Made by a program: the position numbers and the translations under genes. This document shows, piece by piece, positions 23,216 to 35,786 of a DNA stretch of 64,000 nt (positions are counted from its first letter, which is position 1; each line of letters opens with the position of its first letter). The DNA lies in assembly GCA_021229015.1 (NCBI GenBank), contig CM037777.1, positions 69,602,840-69,666,839 of the forward strand, in the 5' to 3' direction. The notes beneath the pieces were generated by a model that worked only from the letters and a program-made list of their open reading frames with translations, was not told where the DNA came from and ran no database searches. Origin of the DNA: Solen grandis. Lineage: Eukaryota; Mollusca; Bivalvia; Adapedonta; Solenidae.

Positions 23216-24446
23216 AAAAACAAGAGGGCCATGATAGCCCTGGGATCGCTCACCTGAGAACCAGGTATTAATGGGAGGAAACGAAACAGCAAATATCTTA
23301 TGATATTGTGGAAAATGGGCTCTCCCCTCTGCCAGCCTTATATAAAATGCATACTTTTGGACAAGAAGAATTTTAAAATTTGTACTAAAAATCTAGCCAA
23401 ATCCTCTTTTATTCTCTAATATGACTGGATTAAACATGGCAATATTATTTTCAAATATATCCTTTGCACACCTGTAGTGTAACGAAATGAGTAAAAATCA
23501 TTGCCTCATAAAAGGGCCAATCTTTACAGTGAATGCCTGTAGCGTATTGAAACGGGTAAAACAATTGTTGCCTCAGAAATGGGCCAATCTTTACAGTGAA
23601 TGCCTGTAACATATTTAAGCAGGTAAAATTTTTCTTTCCTCAAAACCCGACCCCATTTTAGCATAGTTACCCTGAAAATAACTAATTTTGAAAAATAATA
23701 ACCAAATTGATATATTTAATTTAAAAAGTTTTATTAAAATGACTTAAAATGTAATTTGATATTCGGGTTATATAAGCACTTCCATTTGTTTATATAAAGT
23801 TTCAATTTTCATAAAATATAGGATATATTGATTTAATCAGAAAAAAAATCACTAACAAGAGGGCCAAGATGGCCCTGAATCGCTCACCTGAGAAATTTTG
23901 CTTTCATTGCCTTTTACAACATAGTCATACTGAATACAAAATCCATACAGAAGAACAGCAATATAATTTTAATTCCACGCAAAAAGTTTACATGTGGTCC
24001 AAAAAACCAAGTTAACCCTATCATGGGAGCAATTTTGACCCCAGCACCATGATTTGAAAACTTGGTTCAGTTCCACAAGGCCAGGTTACATACCAAATAT
24101 CTAAACCCATGATCTTGTGGTTTCTGACAAGGATATCTTTTAAAAATCTTTCATAATTCATGTAAGTCTATGTTTAATCAAGTGACCCCTGGGGTGAGGC
24201 CAATATTGACCCCAGGGCCATGATTTGAACAAACTTGGTAGAGATCTACTAGACAATGCTACACAACAAATAACTTAACTCGAGGCCTTGTGGTTTCTGA
24301 GAAGAAGATCAAAAGGTCAAAATCCATTCAGCAGTTTAGGAGATGTTGTTTAAAGGAAATTGTTGATGTCGGACGTACGGACGGACGCACGCTGGACAAA
24401 AGGTCACAAATGCTCACCATGAGCACATTGTGCTCAGGTGAGCTAA
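23216..24446 (-). repeat. Nested 'agctcacctgagcac' elements
   Basis: On the minus strand, 24446 to 23853 runs from 'agctcacctgagcac' to the tail complement 'gggccaagatggccctgaat'. A second tail 'gagggccatgatagccctgg' starts at 23221. Between them are two or more copies of a unit of about 70 bp, 'gccaatctttacagtgaatg'. The same unit occurs inverted at 26117-26235, so elements have inserted into one another. Confidence 0.65.
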
Positions 24447-25057
24447 AAACGTAAATTTGCAAATTTCAATCAAAATTCAAATTACCTAAAATTTTCAAAT
24501 TGAATAAAATCAATTTTAGCGAGTTTGTTTATTTTTATGACTGTTGTAGATTACGAATTGACAAATCATTAGAATAAACTATTTAAACTTATTGATTATA
24601 TTGATTATCTTTGAATTATCATTTTACGCATTTTACGCTAGAGGTGTTTTGAAATTGAACAAAAACTGATTACATGCTTTACTGAACTACACACCTTTAA
24701 CGTTGAAAAGCATATTTTTAACCATTTTTAACGTTAATTTTATTTTATGTTATACCAAAATATTAAACATTTGTAAGCGTCCTGTATGGTGCATTATAGC
24801 CCTTACATACGTTTTCATATGCCTCAGTAGTTCAATCTTGTCCACAAACAAGTTTAATATGTTAAGTGCTGAAAAGCAGCGACAACCAAAAAAAAAAAGA
24901 ACGTATGTGGCTAATTTTAACGTTGGCAAACGTATTTTTTACTAAATATATGTCGAATCTCGTGTCCGGATTTAAACCTGCAAAAAAGACATGTGTCTCA
25001 TAACATTGCAGGGAATCGCTGTAAAGATTGGTCTGTTTCTGAGGCAACGATTTTTTT

Positions 25058-26115
25058 AGCTCACCTGAGCATAGCTCAGGGTGAGCTTTTGGGATACTTG
25101 ATTGTCCGTCGGCCGTCGTCCGTCGTCAGTCGTCCGTCAACAATTTGATGTTTACACACTAGAGGCCACAATTTTGATCCAATCTTCCTCAAACTTGGTC
25201 AGAATGTTTGTCTTGATGATATCTTGAACCCTTTCGAAAATGGGTCAGGTTGGATCAAAAAGTAGGTCAGTAGGTCAAATCTTAGAAAAATCTTGTCGTC
25301 CGTCAACAATTTTGATGTTTACACACTAGAGGCCACAATTTTGATCCAATCTTCCTCAAACATGGTCAGAATGTTTGTCTTGATGATATCTTGAACCCTT
25401 TCGAAAATGGGTCAGGTCGGATCAAAAAGTAGGTCAGTAGGTCAAATCTTAGAAAAATCTTGTTTACACACTAGAGGCTACAATTTTAATCCAATCTTCC
25501 TCAAACTTGGTCAGAATGTTTGTCTTAATGATATCTTGAACCCTTTCGAAAATGGGCAGGGCCGGACCGAAAAGTAGGTCAATAGGTCAAATCTTAGAAA
25601 AATCTTGTTTACACACTAAAGGCCACAGTTAATCCAATCTTCCTCAAACTTGGTCAGAATGTTTGTCTTAATGATATCTTGAACCCTTTCGAAAATGGGC
25701 AGGGCCGGACCGAAAAGTAGGTCAATAGGTCAAATCTTAGAAAAATCTTGTTTACACACTAAAGGCCACAGTTTTGATGCAATCTTCCTCAAACTTGGTC
25801 AGATTGTTTGTCATGATGATATCTCAAACCAGTTTGAAAATGGGTGGGGCTGGATAGAAATGTAGGTCAGTAGGTCAAATCTTAGAAAATCTTGTTAAAC
25901 GGCAACATTTGTCCAATCATCCAACTTTCAGATTTGTCTGATGATATCTTCTTGAGGTCAGAAATCAAACATTTTTGGCTCCCAATCTATCTCAAACTTT
26001 GGCAGAATGTTGTCATGATGATATCTTTTGTGGATGGGGTCAGAAAATTCCTGAACATTAAGAATTATATTCTTTTTCTCAGGTGAGCGATCTAGGGCCA
26101 TCTTGGCCCTGTTGT
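25058..26115 (+). repeat. Dispersed element with five internal ~145-bp tandem units
   Basis: Head 'tagctcacctgagcatagct' and tail 'ctcaggtgagcgatctaggg'. Inside, 'tgtttacacactagagg'-type units start at 25148, 25316, 25461, 25606 and 25749 (spacing 168, 145, 145, 143), each containing 'atcttcctcaaacttggtca' or a close variant. The first spacing is longer by a repeated 'cgtccgtcaacaatttt'. No coding capacity. Confidence 0.85.
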
Positions 26116-26269
26116 TTACCTTTTTCAATACGCTACAAGCATTCACTGTAAATATTAGCTCGTTTTTGAAGCAAGGACATTTTTTACCCGCTTCAATATG
26201 CTACAGGCATTTGCTGTAAAGATTGACCCAGTGTGCAAAGGATATATGATCCAGGACATGTGCCAACAT

Positions 26270-26692
26270 ATATAAGACTAAGTAAAATCAAATGACCCCT
26301 GGGGCAGAGTCAATTATGACCCCATGTCATGACTTGAACTAATTTGGTAGAGGCCCACAAGACAATGCTAAACACCAAATATCTAAGCTTTAGCCCCTGC
26401 AGTTTTGCAGAAAGGATTTTCAAAACTTGCTTTTTATTATCTTTTTTTTTTTTTGCTCATGTGACCTACTTTTTCAACCAAAGTAATTTAAAAAAATTAA
26501 AAGAGGGCCTCATAAGGATCAATCCTGTGAAGTTAAGTAAAAAAATCAAATTAGCAGTAAAGAAGGAGATGTTGTTTAAAGGAAACTATTGAAATCTGAC
26601 AGACAGTCACACAACTGATGCTGGACACCTTATAGCCATAGCCATCCTTATAACTAACCATAAGCACCTTGTGCTTAGGTGAGCTAAAATAT
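26270..26692 (-). repeat. Dispersed element fragment
   Basis: It reads on the minus strand from 'agctcacctaagcac' (26692) and includes a 'ggagatgttgtttaaaggaa' segment shared with 24338-24358. Truncated copy of the same family. Confidence 0.55.
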
Positions 26693-27258
26693 ACAAAGAA
26701 TGCAAAATATGTTTTGACTTTTGTCTCCTGAATAAGTCTGTCCATTGTAGAATATAACTGTAATAAATATATATACCATAGAACCTTCATGGAACCTATT
26801 GTAAATTAAATGAAAATGATCATCATTGTTCTTTCCATCTTTCTTCACTGTAATTCACTGATAAACTACTCAACATTCCCTCACAGAAGGGTTTATTTGC
26901 CATAAATATGAAGATAAGGGAACATGACTGGTTATCAATTTTTCTCAGCCTTTGACTGGTTATCAATTTTTCTCAGAACTTGACTGGATATCAGTTTTTC
27001 TCAGCCTTTGACAGGTAATCATTTTTTCTCAGCATAAGGCATTTCTGCATGAATCCAACATACAGCCAGACTGATAGCTCAGGAAATTTACAAAAGAAAG
27101 AAAGAAAGAACAGCAACATGTATTAACAAAATTAAAAATCATGCTCCATGGAAAGAATTCAAATTTGAAAAAAAAAAAGCCACACTTTCAGTCAAGTTAC
27201 AGCCACTGGTGCATTTGGCACTTGACAGCGTGAGCCCTGTATAAATCAATGTACTCAC

Positions 27259-27367
27259 CATTAGGTTCACAGTATCTCTCATGTCTGAAGTACAGATAGA
27301 CAGATGTCAGGAATACTGCCACATTAAAGAGAAACAGCATCACTTTGTACCGCAGATATTTCCGATC
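27259..27367 (-). CDS. PGAP2: PGAP2 exon with YFRHERYCEPN motif
   Basis: The acceptor is 'gctatttacag' and the donor 'CCTAATG|gtgagt'. 36 codons plus one base: 'DRKYLRYKVMLFLFNVAVF', then 'YFRHERYCEPN'. It ends in phase 1, so at least one more coding exon is expected at lower coordinates. Confidence 0.88.
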
Positions 27368-30300
27368 CTGTAAATAGCAAGTTGTATAAGAAACGTTACT
27401 TGACAATACTTCAACTGATATTTCATTGGATGTTGTGACAAAAAGATATGTGTATACATATAGTCCTGGTTTTTCACCAAGCACCATTCTCTACTCAAAT
27501 CAAACATTCCAATATTTACAGATATATTCAAATTATATTGTCAGATTACTCAGTAACTGTAATGGAATACCATGTGAATTGGAGAATTGTCTTTTTCCGA
27601 CAGATATAATGCTATCATACTGCAGTATCATGTTGTAGACACGTGGCATGATACCACACCCAGTCACCTTATCTTGACACCAGACCAACCAGTCCTGGGA
27701 CTACCTTTGTATGCTGAGTGCCAAGCAGGGAGATAAACCAGTACCATTGTTATCAACTTTGGTATGTTGTGGCAGGGATTGAACTCATGACCTCATTACT
27801 CGGACATTTTGACCACTTAGCCACCCACACAGGCCACACTTTTAATCAAAGCCATTTGTTATCTGATAAATGCTGACTGAGTTTTCTGCAAATTAATGAA
27901 TTGAGGGAGATGTCTGATAAAACAGTGAATAACATGACAGACCAGCAGTAATTACTTACCTGCTGCGTGAATTTAAATGCTGCTGCTCTCTGTGTCCAGT
28001 GTACCAGACAACAGGACAGTAACATATACACTTGTGAACAAATCATGAAAATGATAAATGAATATTCATGGGTATCTGAAAAAAAGTTAGATATAATATA
28101 GCTATACTTGTACAACCATTAATTAATTGTTAACCATTCTGATAAACAGAATACTAAACAACAGCTGTCAGAGGAAAGCACGCTCGACTATTCAAAATGC
28201 TTGTTGGTAAATCAAATGAAATCTATTTCAATTCTTGCCCTTCATATACCATGTACATAATAATAGTCAAAGATGATATACCTTGATAGTCTGATACCCT
28301 TTAATAGTTTTATGAAGTCTAAAATCAATCCCATGCCTAGTTACTGAGACATAAGCATAATAACATTATGCATGCAAAACTTTACCAAAAATCCAAGTTA
28401 GAAAAGGGCCATAATTTGCATAAAATTCAGTCCAAAAGTTATCCTCCTTGGTTTTCTGCTGCCCCTGAAGACACTCCTCAATTTTCTAGTCAATTCACAA
28501 GGATTTTCTAAGATATAAGCTGGATAGTAGCTTGAATGCAAAAAATTAACCAAATTCTAATTTAAAAGGGGGTCATAATTTTTAATATATTCCATCAAGT
28601 GTTATCTTCCTTTAAAGTATGATACCCCTAAACATATTTAAGATGTTTTAAATCAATCCCATGCCTGGACTCTGAGATATAAGCATGAAAGTACCTTGCA
28701 TGCAAAACTTTAACCAAAATTTCTAAGTTTAAAAAAAGGGTCATAAATTGTAATATATTCCATCAAATATTACCTGAAGTATGATACCCCTAAACGTATT
28801 AAAGATGTTTCAAATCAATGGCATGCCTGGATACTGAGATATAAGCATGAAAGGACCTTGCATGCAAAACTTTAACCAAAATTTCTAAGTTAAAAAGGGG
28901 CCATAATTTGTAACATATTCCATCAAGAGTTACTTACCATGAAAGTATGATACCCCTAAACATATTAAAGATGTTTCAAATCAATTGCATGCCTGCATAC
29001 TGAGGTATTAGCATGAAGTACCTTGCATGCAAAACTTTAACCAAAATTCTAAGTTAAATAGGGGCCATAATTTGTGATATATCCCATCAAGAGTTATCTG
29101 CCGCGGTTGTCTGATGCCCCTAAACATATTCATAAACTTTCAAGTCATTGTCATGAATGTATTTTGAGATATAAACTGGATAGTAGCTTGCACACAAAAC
29201 TTTAACCCAAATTTTCTATTGCATGCAAAACTTTAATCAAAATTTCTAAGTTTAAAAAAAGGTTCATAACTTGTAATATATTCCATCAAAAATGATCTAC
29301 CTTGATAGTATGATACCCCTGAACATATTTATAAACTTTTAAGTCAATGCCATAAATGGTTATTGAGATATAAGGTTGATAGTAACTTGCATGCAAAACT
29401 TTAACCAAAAGCTGCAACGCCAACGCCGACGCCAGGGCGACTACAATAGCTCTCATATTCTTCTAATAGTCGACCTAAAAAATATAGATCATTATTCTGT
29501 TTACCATGTAACCATAAGGTCATTGGTGAGTGGGAAGACCTTTTTTTCTGATTACGTGAGAAAGACCTTATTTCCATAATTTTGGGAATACCGGTGGTAA
29601 AAACTTTTTTGTTTGAGACTACGGAAAGAAAAATCCTAGATGAATAATATTGATGGGGAAACCTATATGAACTTCAAGAAATTTTCTAAGGGGAAGATGC
29701 CCATAAATAGCACCTGATAAAGAAGGAAAAAATACCAAAAACCCTTGGTGTCAAACAGTATAAATCTGAATCATACAAATCACACACTGTCCTGCTTTAG
29801 AATAGCTGCAACATCTGAACAGCTCTCATGTTATGTTTGGTTGTTTGCTTAGGTTTAATATCCAACCTACAGTCTTCAAGAGAATATAGGACTTTATCTA
29901 CACAGGACTGATATAGTGCTGGCCTACTGATATATCATGCCACAGATACTAGAAAGTGGCATGATACCACGACCAGTCCCATTATCCTAACACGGAGCCA
30001 AGCAGTCCTGGAACTAACTTTAATCTGAACATAGAACAATGGAAATTTGCAGTACTATTTTGACAACAATGGTAGGGAGAAGCTGGGGATTGAACCCTGA
30101 ACCAGTTATGGGGCACACAGTGTTACTACTCAGCCAGCGGGACTGGTCTCTCACGTGATGAAGGGATTACTAAGTTCTACAATTCTACAGAAAAGTAAGA
30201 GGAAAAAATACAACCAAACAGACAAATAATATGTACGAATTATGCAGAAAATGCACAGGTTGTGGGACTGAATCCAATTGAGATATTTCATGATCTTCCC

Positions 30301-30984
30301 AGTTATTGTGTACTTTGACTACAGTGAAAGAGTTTAACAAGTGTTTATTGGCTGTGTTTCAAGGGTGCATATGGTCGATGTGCATGACACCCCTTGGGTT
30401 ATGAGGAATACATCTGTAAAGTTTTAATGGAATCCATCCATAAATGTTTTGGAGTGGACACGAAAGCAGGACAGAAGGATGGACAGAAAGACAGACGGAC
30501 GGGACAGACGGACGTGCGCAAACCTATAGTTGCCAACCAGTTTCACCGGTGGGGACTAATAAGTTTAATCAGACAATATTGTAGCTCAGATTCTATAAAT
30601 CTGCATAGCAAAGAAAAAGCTATCATTTCATGTACAATTTTGAGTTAAGTAAATTACATGTAGTATTAATCAATTTGTATATGTATGAATATTCATGAGG
30701 TAACAATAACTGACAAAGGACCCACCTGCATTATCTGTTGAGGAAACAGAGGTCAGGGTAATGAGAGCTAGATTTTCCACAACATGAAGAGCTACAGCCA
30801 ACCTAACCAAGCCCCTGTAAAGTGATTGGTATTTGCCCATGTACAACCGTAGATGCCAGTGGTAGTAACTGAAGGCCAGCATGAACCTCAAACCAGCCTG
30901 CAGGTTGATGCAGATTCTCCATATGTACCGCTGAGGTGCAAACCCACCAATTGCTGAGCTGATGGAAGGCAGGAAATTTGGTAC
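27259..30984 (-). CDS. PGAP2: PGAP2 (post-GPI attachment to proteins 2), internal exons
   Basis: Three exons: 30726-30984, 27960-28075 and 27259-27367, with consistent phases (0 to 1, 1 to 0, 0 to 1). The first encodes 'VPNFLPSISSAIGGFAPQRY', 'WRICINLQAGLRF' and 'LHVVENLALITLTSVSS'; the second 'HEYSFIIFMICSQVYMLLSC'; the third 'LYFRHERYCEPN'. These match conserved PGAP2/FRAG1 segments (PSISSAIG, PQRYIWR, VVENLAL, YFRH-YCE). PGAP2 is a multi-pass Golgi membrane protein needed for fatty-acid remodelling of GPI anchors. The N-terminal exon and the C-terminal exon, which should follow donor 'AATG|gtgagt', were not found. Confidence 0.88.
27640..27836 (-). repeat. SINE family A copy in PGAP2 intron
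   Basis: It contains 'gtggcatgataccacaccca', 'ccaaccagtcctggga' and a decayed tRNA-like head near 27775-27830. The left portion is missing compared with the copy at 59890. Confidence 0.65.
27960..28075 (-). CDS. PGAP2: PGAP2 exon with HEYSFIIFM membrane segment
   Basis: The acceptor is 'actttttttcag' and the donor 'CAGCAG|gtaagt'. Two bases plus 38 codons. One strongly hydrophobic span (FIIFMICSQVYMLLSCCLV) then 'HWTQRAAAF'. Confidence 0.88.
28376..29425. repeat. Degenerate ~165-bp tandem repeat array in PGAP2 intron
   Basis: About six imperfect units, each with 'ttgcatgcaaaactttaacc' and 'gggccataatttg' and 'gatacccctaaacatatt'. Spacing is irregular, around 160-170 bp. Confidence 0.8.
29845..30150 (-). 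repeat. SINE family A copy in PGAP2 intron
   Basis: Diverged copy with 'gactgatatagtgctggcc', 'gtggcatgataccacga', 'aaccctgaacca' and a decayed tRNA-like end near 30095-30150. Confidence 0.6.
30726..30984 (-). CDS. PGAP2: PGAP2 exon with PSISSAIG / PQRYIWR motifs
   Basis: The acceptor is 'attttccaaag' and the donor 'AATGCAG|gtgggt'. 86 codons plus one base. It includes the luminal 'PSISSAIGG' motif, 'PQRYIWR' and a hydrophobic 'VENLALITL' membrane segment. The final G joins the AT of the next exon to give Asp in 'TDNADTHEY'. Confidence 0.88.
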
Positions 30985-31375
30985 CTTTGGAAAATATGAT
31001 TGAAATACGACAAATTATTTTCAATGCATATGACACTATTCATGGTGTTGCATACAAAAGCCAAGCTTGCTATCTGCACAGTTTATTTCACAAAATTAGT
31101 TGCTTCGCACTTTATGTTCACCATATGCATGCAATATATTCAGGTACATGTATACATAAAGGGAAATCATAATAAAGGGATTTTTGTAACTAATTTACAA
31201 AACATGAAAAACGCTACTGCAACTGAGGAGACTACATGTGATTGTTTTACTGGTACACTTAGGGTCTTGACCTTCATTCATGAACTTGAGCCGAAACATC
31301 TACTTAAAGATGTAAATAAATATCCTATGTCTAGTTAACAGGCAGTCAAACTACCATACATTTATTTCACATTAA
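30985..31375. other. Region upstream of the first visible PGAP2 exon
   Basis: The N-terminal PGAP2 exon should lie at higher coordinates on the minus strand. I examined this stretch and do not see it. The sequence is AT-rich without a convincing exon. Confidence 0.4.
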
Positions 31376-31378
31376 TTG

Positions 31379-31560
31379 GTGGCACCTTGGTCAAGTGGTA
31401 GTGTACAAGACTGTGGATCCAAGGGTTGTGGGTTTGAACCCCATTGGGCACAAGAATCTTTCATGACCTTCCTAGGCACAAAGTACTGGTCCAACCAAGG
31501 AAACATATGAAATAATGCCTCAGAGTGGGCTCCACATATCGATAGGAAAAAATAGAATTA
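31379..31560 (+). repeat. tRNA-derived SINE (family B)
   Basis: Head 'ggtcaagtggtagtgtacaa' (box A-like) and 'gggtttgaacccc' (box B-like), then body 'ggcacaaagtactggtccaa'. The same family occurs on the minus strand at 40915-41050, and its body also at about 33985-34035 and 7290-7340. Confidence 0.75.
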
Positions 31561-31744
31561 GGAATCAAGTTCTTACAAATTTTACTAATCCCTCTTGACA
31601 GTGCCTGGATTGGACCAGTATTTTATACCTGGGAAGGTCATGAAACTTGGAACACCACAGGACCTAAGATACCATATTATTTTATGTATGGCTATGAAAC
31701 AATAAAATAAGACATATATGTAACCAGGTGAGAAATATGGACAG

Positions 31745-31820
31745 CTAAAGTAGACCAAAACTCAAACCCGCGACACCTCGCTTACATGGTGAGTTCTCTA
31801 CCGATTGAGCTACCAGATTA
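31745..31820 (-). repeat. tRNA-derived SINE head (family C)
   Basis: The minus strand reads 'ggtagctcaatcggtagaga' and then 'cgcgggtttgagt', boxes A and B of a tRNA-like promoter. There is no intact acceptor stem, so it is not called as a tRNA gene. Confidence 0.6.
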
Positions 31821-32000
31821 CTTACACAATTCTGTCACTGATAAGGTTTACATATTGGCCATTTCATACTGCACTGCCAATCTGAAATTTATCCCCGAAT
31901 TTACAGTACAGAGAAGAAATTGCCCAAAGGCTATATATACTGGAGAACTATACTGTAACGGTCACATGTTGGGCGTGAAATATATCCAGGTGCTCTACTG

Positions 32001-33919
32001 GAATCACGGACAATTCTCCTCCGAACAATTCCCCTCCCATGATTTTTGACTATGCAAACAATTGCCCTCCTAAAGTTTTGGCAAGGCGGACATTTACCCT
32101 CCCGCTGTTTTTATAAAGCAGGCATTTCCCCTCACGTTTCGTTTCCCCTCCCAATTTGCATCCCATTCTCTAACCATTTACCGTCAATGCAATATCAATA
32201 TTAATATAACTTCACCTTTGCATACTAATATAACCCCCCCCCCCCCCACAAAAAAAAAAAAAAAACAAAAACAAACTCTTAATGCCATAATGTTTTTAGA
32301 AGTTGTAATAGAAATAAAACCATGTGATCAGCTATGTGTTATCTGCAGTAAAGTGACTGATGTTATGCTGTGTTTACACTTTGTTCCCAACGGCCATGGC
32401 GACCAAGTTTCAGGCCACCGTGAACAAAACAGGGTGGCCGTGAGAGAATGTAGGGGAACGGGATGGGCAAACGTGACAGGCTGTGATCGCCTTGGATGCC
32501 GGGCCAGATTTTTAAACAAAATCGCCATGGCAGTCACGTTACGAATTAGAAACCTAGTAGGCCGTAGCAAAACGGGATGAACGCAACAAGAGTTGACAGA
32601 ACTTAATATGCCGTTATAGGCCGTAACAAAACTTAGAGGTGGTCCGTAGTGGGACATGGAGCTTTACTGATGTACAGCAACTGATTTTCTTTGGATGACA
32701 TTTTTAAAATCTATGTTCTATGGTAGCGCGCATTCTGCATCAAAATTTAAATGGGAGTCATTAAAAAGACGAAAATTAATTGGCCCCAGAATGAGCATAA
32801 GTAAGTTGAACTCGAAAGGTAGCAAATAAATAAAGAAAATAAAACAATGGATTTACTCCCAGAGCAAAAATGGGTATTTTTTTCTGTCTCAACGTCAGTC
32901 TGTAATTTGGGTCATTGTGTTTTAATGATTGAAATCCAGCTCGGGCTCTGCTATAATATATTTCAGTAGAGATTTGACCGTTTAAACCTTCCGAACACCA
33001 TCTCTCCTACATCCGTTAAACATTTCTTTTTTCTTTTTCGTATTTTTTTTATTAATAAAAGTAAATAAATTTGAAATACATTTTAGCCACAGGCATAATA
33101 CAAAAAAGTTCATTCAGGTTTTGAAAAAGACAATAAGTTTTAGACACAAGCATAATACAAAAAAGTGCATTCAGGTTTTGAAAAAGACAATAAGTTTTAG
33201 CCACAGGCATAATACAAATAAGTGCATTCAGGTTTTGAAAAAGACAGTAAGTTAATTTTCATTTTACTGTATTTTTTTTTAAATTTTGTGACTCAATGTT
33301 TCATCCTGGGACTCATTGATTTAGCTTGGGGACTCATTATTTTCAAACATGCGAGTCCTTGCTTTAATAAATAGTAATGATCAAGTAAAGACTCCCTTTC
33401 ATTGTTATATGAACTTCTATCAAATTATGCTGTCTTTTTTTTTAATTCGAAATATAAAAATGGTCTCACTTTTGCGACATAGGCCACAGTGGCATTTCTT
33501 TGAAGTCGGTATTGGGAGTATCTTTGTTTTTCACATTTAACCTATTATGGAATTTAGACTTAAAAAAAGCTACTTTATTTGCTGAAAATAGTGGGACAAA
33601 CGGTAGCAAGTAGTGCCTAATTAAAGATTTCTACTTTAGTTAATTACACTACTTAACCGACAGTTAGCGTCCAAACAATATTTAATCATAACTACGACAG
33701 TTAATTACAATAATAGTCACAAATAAGATTTAATCAAAAGGAATAATGTTCACACATTAGGTGTTGGCAGAGGGAGGTGGGAATTTGGTAGAATTGTCCC
33801 CCTATTAAAAATCACGGGAGGGTAAATGTCCGCCTTGAAAAAATTATAGGAGGGGAAATGTCCGTCTTGTCAAAATAAGCAGGAGGGGAATTGTCCGGGA
33901 GGGGAATTGTCCGGATACC
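32001..33919. mobile_element. Long-TIR foldback element, non-autonomous, 1919 bp
   Basis: Terminal inverted repeats of about 150 bp are built from short repeated blocks such as 'cggacatttaccctccc' and 'cggacaattcccctcc', at 32007-32165 and inverted at 33775-33914. Both ends are flanked by the identical 9-mer GCTCTACTG (31992-32000 and 33920-33928). Joining the flanks without the element restores a continuous tRNA-like SINE head (minus strand: 'ctcagtcagtagagcacctg'), so the empty site can be read. A 9-bp duplication and long TIRs suggest a Mutator-like or foldback element. No transposase frame is seen. Confidence 0.8.
33080..33256. repeat. Three tandem ~61-bp units
   Basis: Three consecutive units contain 'ggcataatacaaaaaag' (one with 'aagcataatac') followed by 'cattcaggttttgaaaaaga'. 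They lie inside the foldback element. Confidence 0.9.
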
Positions 33920-34035
33920 GCTCTACTGACTGAGGTACCGGACCTCTTACATAATCCTCTCACTCAAGGCGTTACATAGATATCTGATACTTCATGACCT
34001 TCTCAGGCACAAAGTACTGGTCCAACCCAGGTCTT

Positions 34036-35786
34036 CGTATTAACATAAAATAAACACTTACTACTATTAAATCAAACCACATGCAAACCTAAAAAAAAAA
34101 TGTAAGTGAATAATTAGAGGTTTGAGATGTGAATACCTAGATAAACTAATGTAGCTTCGTGGAATAATCAATGAATTTTTTGAATTTTCTATTTGCCGGT
34201 TTTTCAAAGGTCGTTTTAACTGGTTACGATCCAACGATTTTTAATGCTGAAACGCTAAACAAATATTTACATGACATACAGTTCTAACAGAAACTTCAAG
34301 GTCGAACAATACGGACCATATGACGGCAAACAAAACCCCAAATAAGGGGAAAAATATCGCGAGAAAACCAAGAAAACTCAGCGAGACCCTAACCATGTTT
34401 ACAATTTCAAACAGTCATGTAGAGTAACCTCTCTTGAATTTTTTTGGGGGGAAGCCGATACGCGGTACCCGTTACGCCGGGATTCGGTATCGTATTAAAT
34501 ATAATTTTAGTGAAATGGATTACCTGTATGTTTGCTCAAACAGAACGTGAAATACCATATTATATTCATGACGTTTTTTAATTTAAAAATACAATCACCA
34601 GTTAAACGTCTTGGTGTAAATTATTTTAAGTAAATACATTGAGTCCATAACCTTAAAAAAAATGTGAAATACCATATACGAGTCATACCGTTTTTTTTTA
34701 AAAACTAAATTACATATATTTATGAATGCCACTCAACTTGAATTTTACTTATCTCCAGTCAAACTGCATTCAGTGATCTCCCTTGCACGCTCACTTAACT
34801 TTAGCTATTGTATTTACTCGAAATTTATTTAACATAAAAAAACATTATCCATTATATTGCAAAACGAAGTCATTTAGTCATGGTCTTACATTGTTTCCAA
34901 GTGGCTGACATCGTTTTTTCAATGATGCATGTCAGTATCATTCAGTGAGGCTGACTTGAGGGTACAATGAAAAGACGCATCTGATTATTTTTTTTTATAT
35001 ATAAATTTAATAATTCTAGCATGTATATAAACTTGAATTTTCGTGTCTGAAATAATGTTCGAGGGAATATCGGTTGCACAGCTTTTTTTTTAATTGCATT
35101 GCTTCATGGAAATTATGCCAGATGAGAAAGATTTTTATCGAAAAGGAGGTTTTGCATGTATGTTGTATAAAGTACATCAAATAATTGCCCCGAATCAATA
35201 ACTCGCCACATTTTGGATTTCTAGCACTAGAAGAGATGTTGACAGAATATATATGATGTCACACGGAATCTAAGATAAAAAATAGGCATATGAGGTAAAA
35301 AAAAAAGAAAGGCGTCGTTAGTGATGCGTATGGAATGATATTTAAGCAAAAATTACATCGTTCTTGGTGATAATGACATTATGCTTTGTGATAATGACAT
35401 TGTACTTGATGATCATGCCATTATGCTAAGTGGCAATGCCATTGTGCTTTGCGACAACGGCATTGTTTTTGATGACAGTGTTATTGTGCACTGTGACCAT
35501 TCCTATGTGCCTTCTAAAATCTTTAATTATGTGTAATTACTGTCTTGTGTATGATTGCAGAACTTGAAGTACCAACATATTCGATAACAATGTTTAAACA
35601 ACCTATCCAACATTAAACTAACGCTAACCCGCACGCACCATGCCACAAAGGATGTCACCAAGCATCAAGCATAATGCAACGACGCATGATGTAAGCCAAA
35701 TTGTGTTACGCTTCTTTTTAGCAACAGATGTCGCTTTCAAATCAAAGCACCGATAGCGCTGAAAGAACAGTGTTTTTAATGTTGAT
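34036..35786. other. Gene-poor region
   Basis: No supported gene. It contains a degenerate short-period repeat at about 35365-35490 in which 'gataatgacattatgctt'-like units recur. Confidence 0.4.

Noticed and set aside
31379..31445. Functional tRNA genes at the several box A/box B matches
   Set aside because: Heads lack paired acceptor stems, recur many times and are followed by shared bodies; they are tRNA-derived SINEs.
32328..32657. 109-codon minus and 120-codon plus frames
   Set aside because: Inside the foldback element; no transposase or other motif recognised, likely chance frames in a GC-richer patch.
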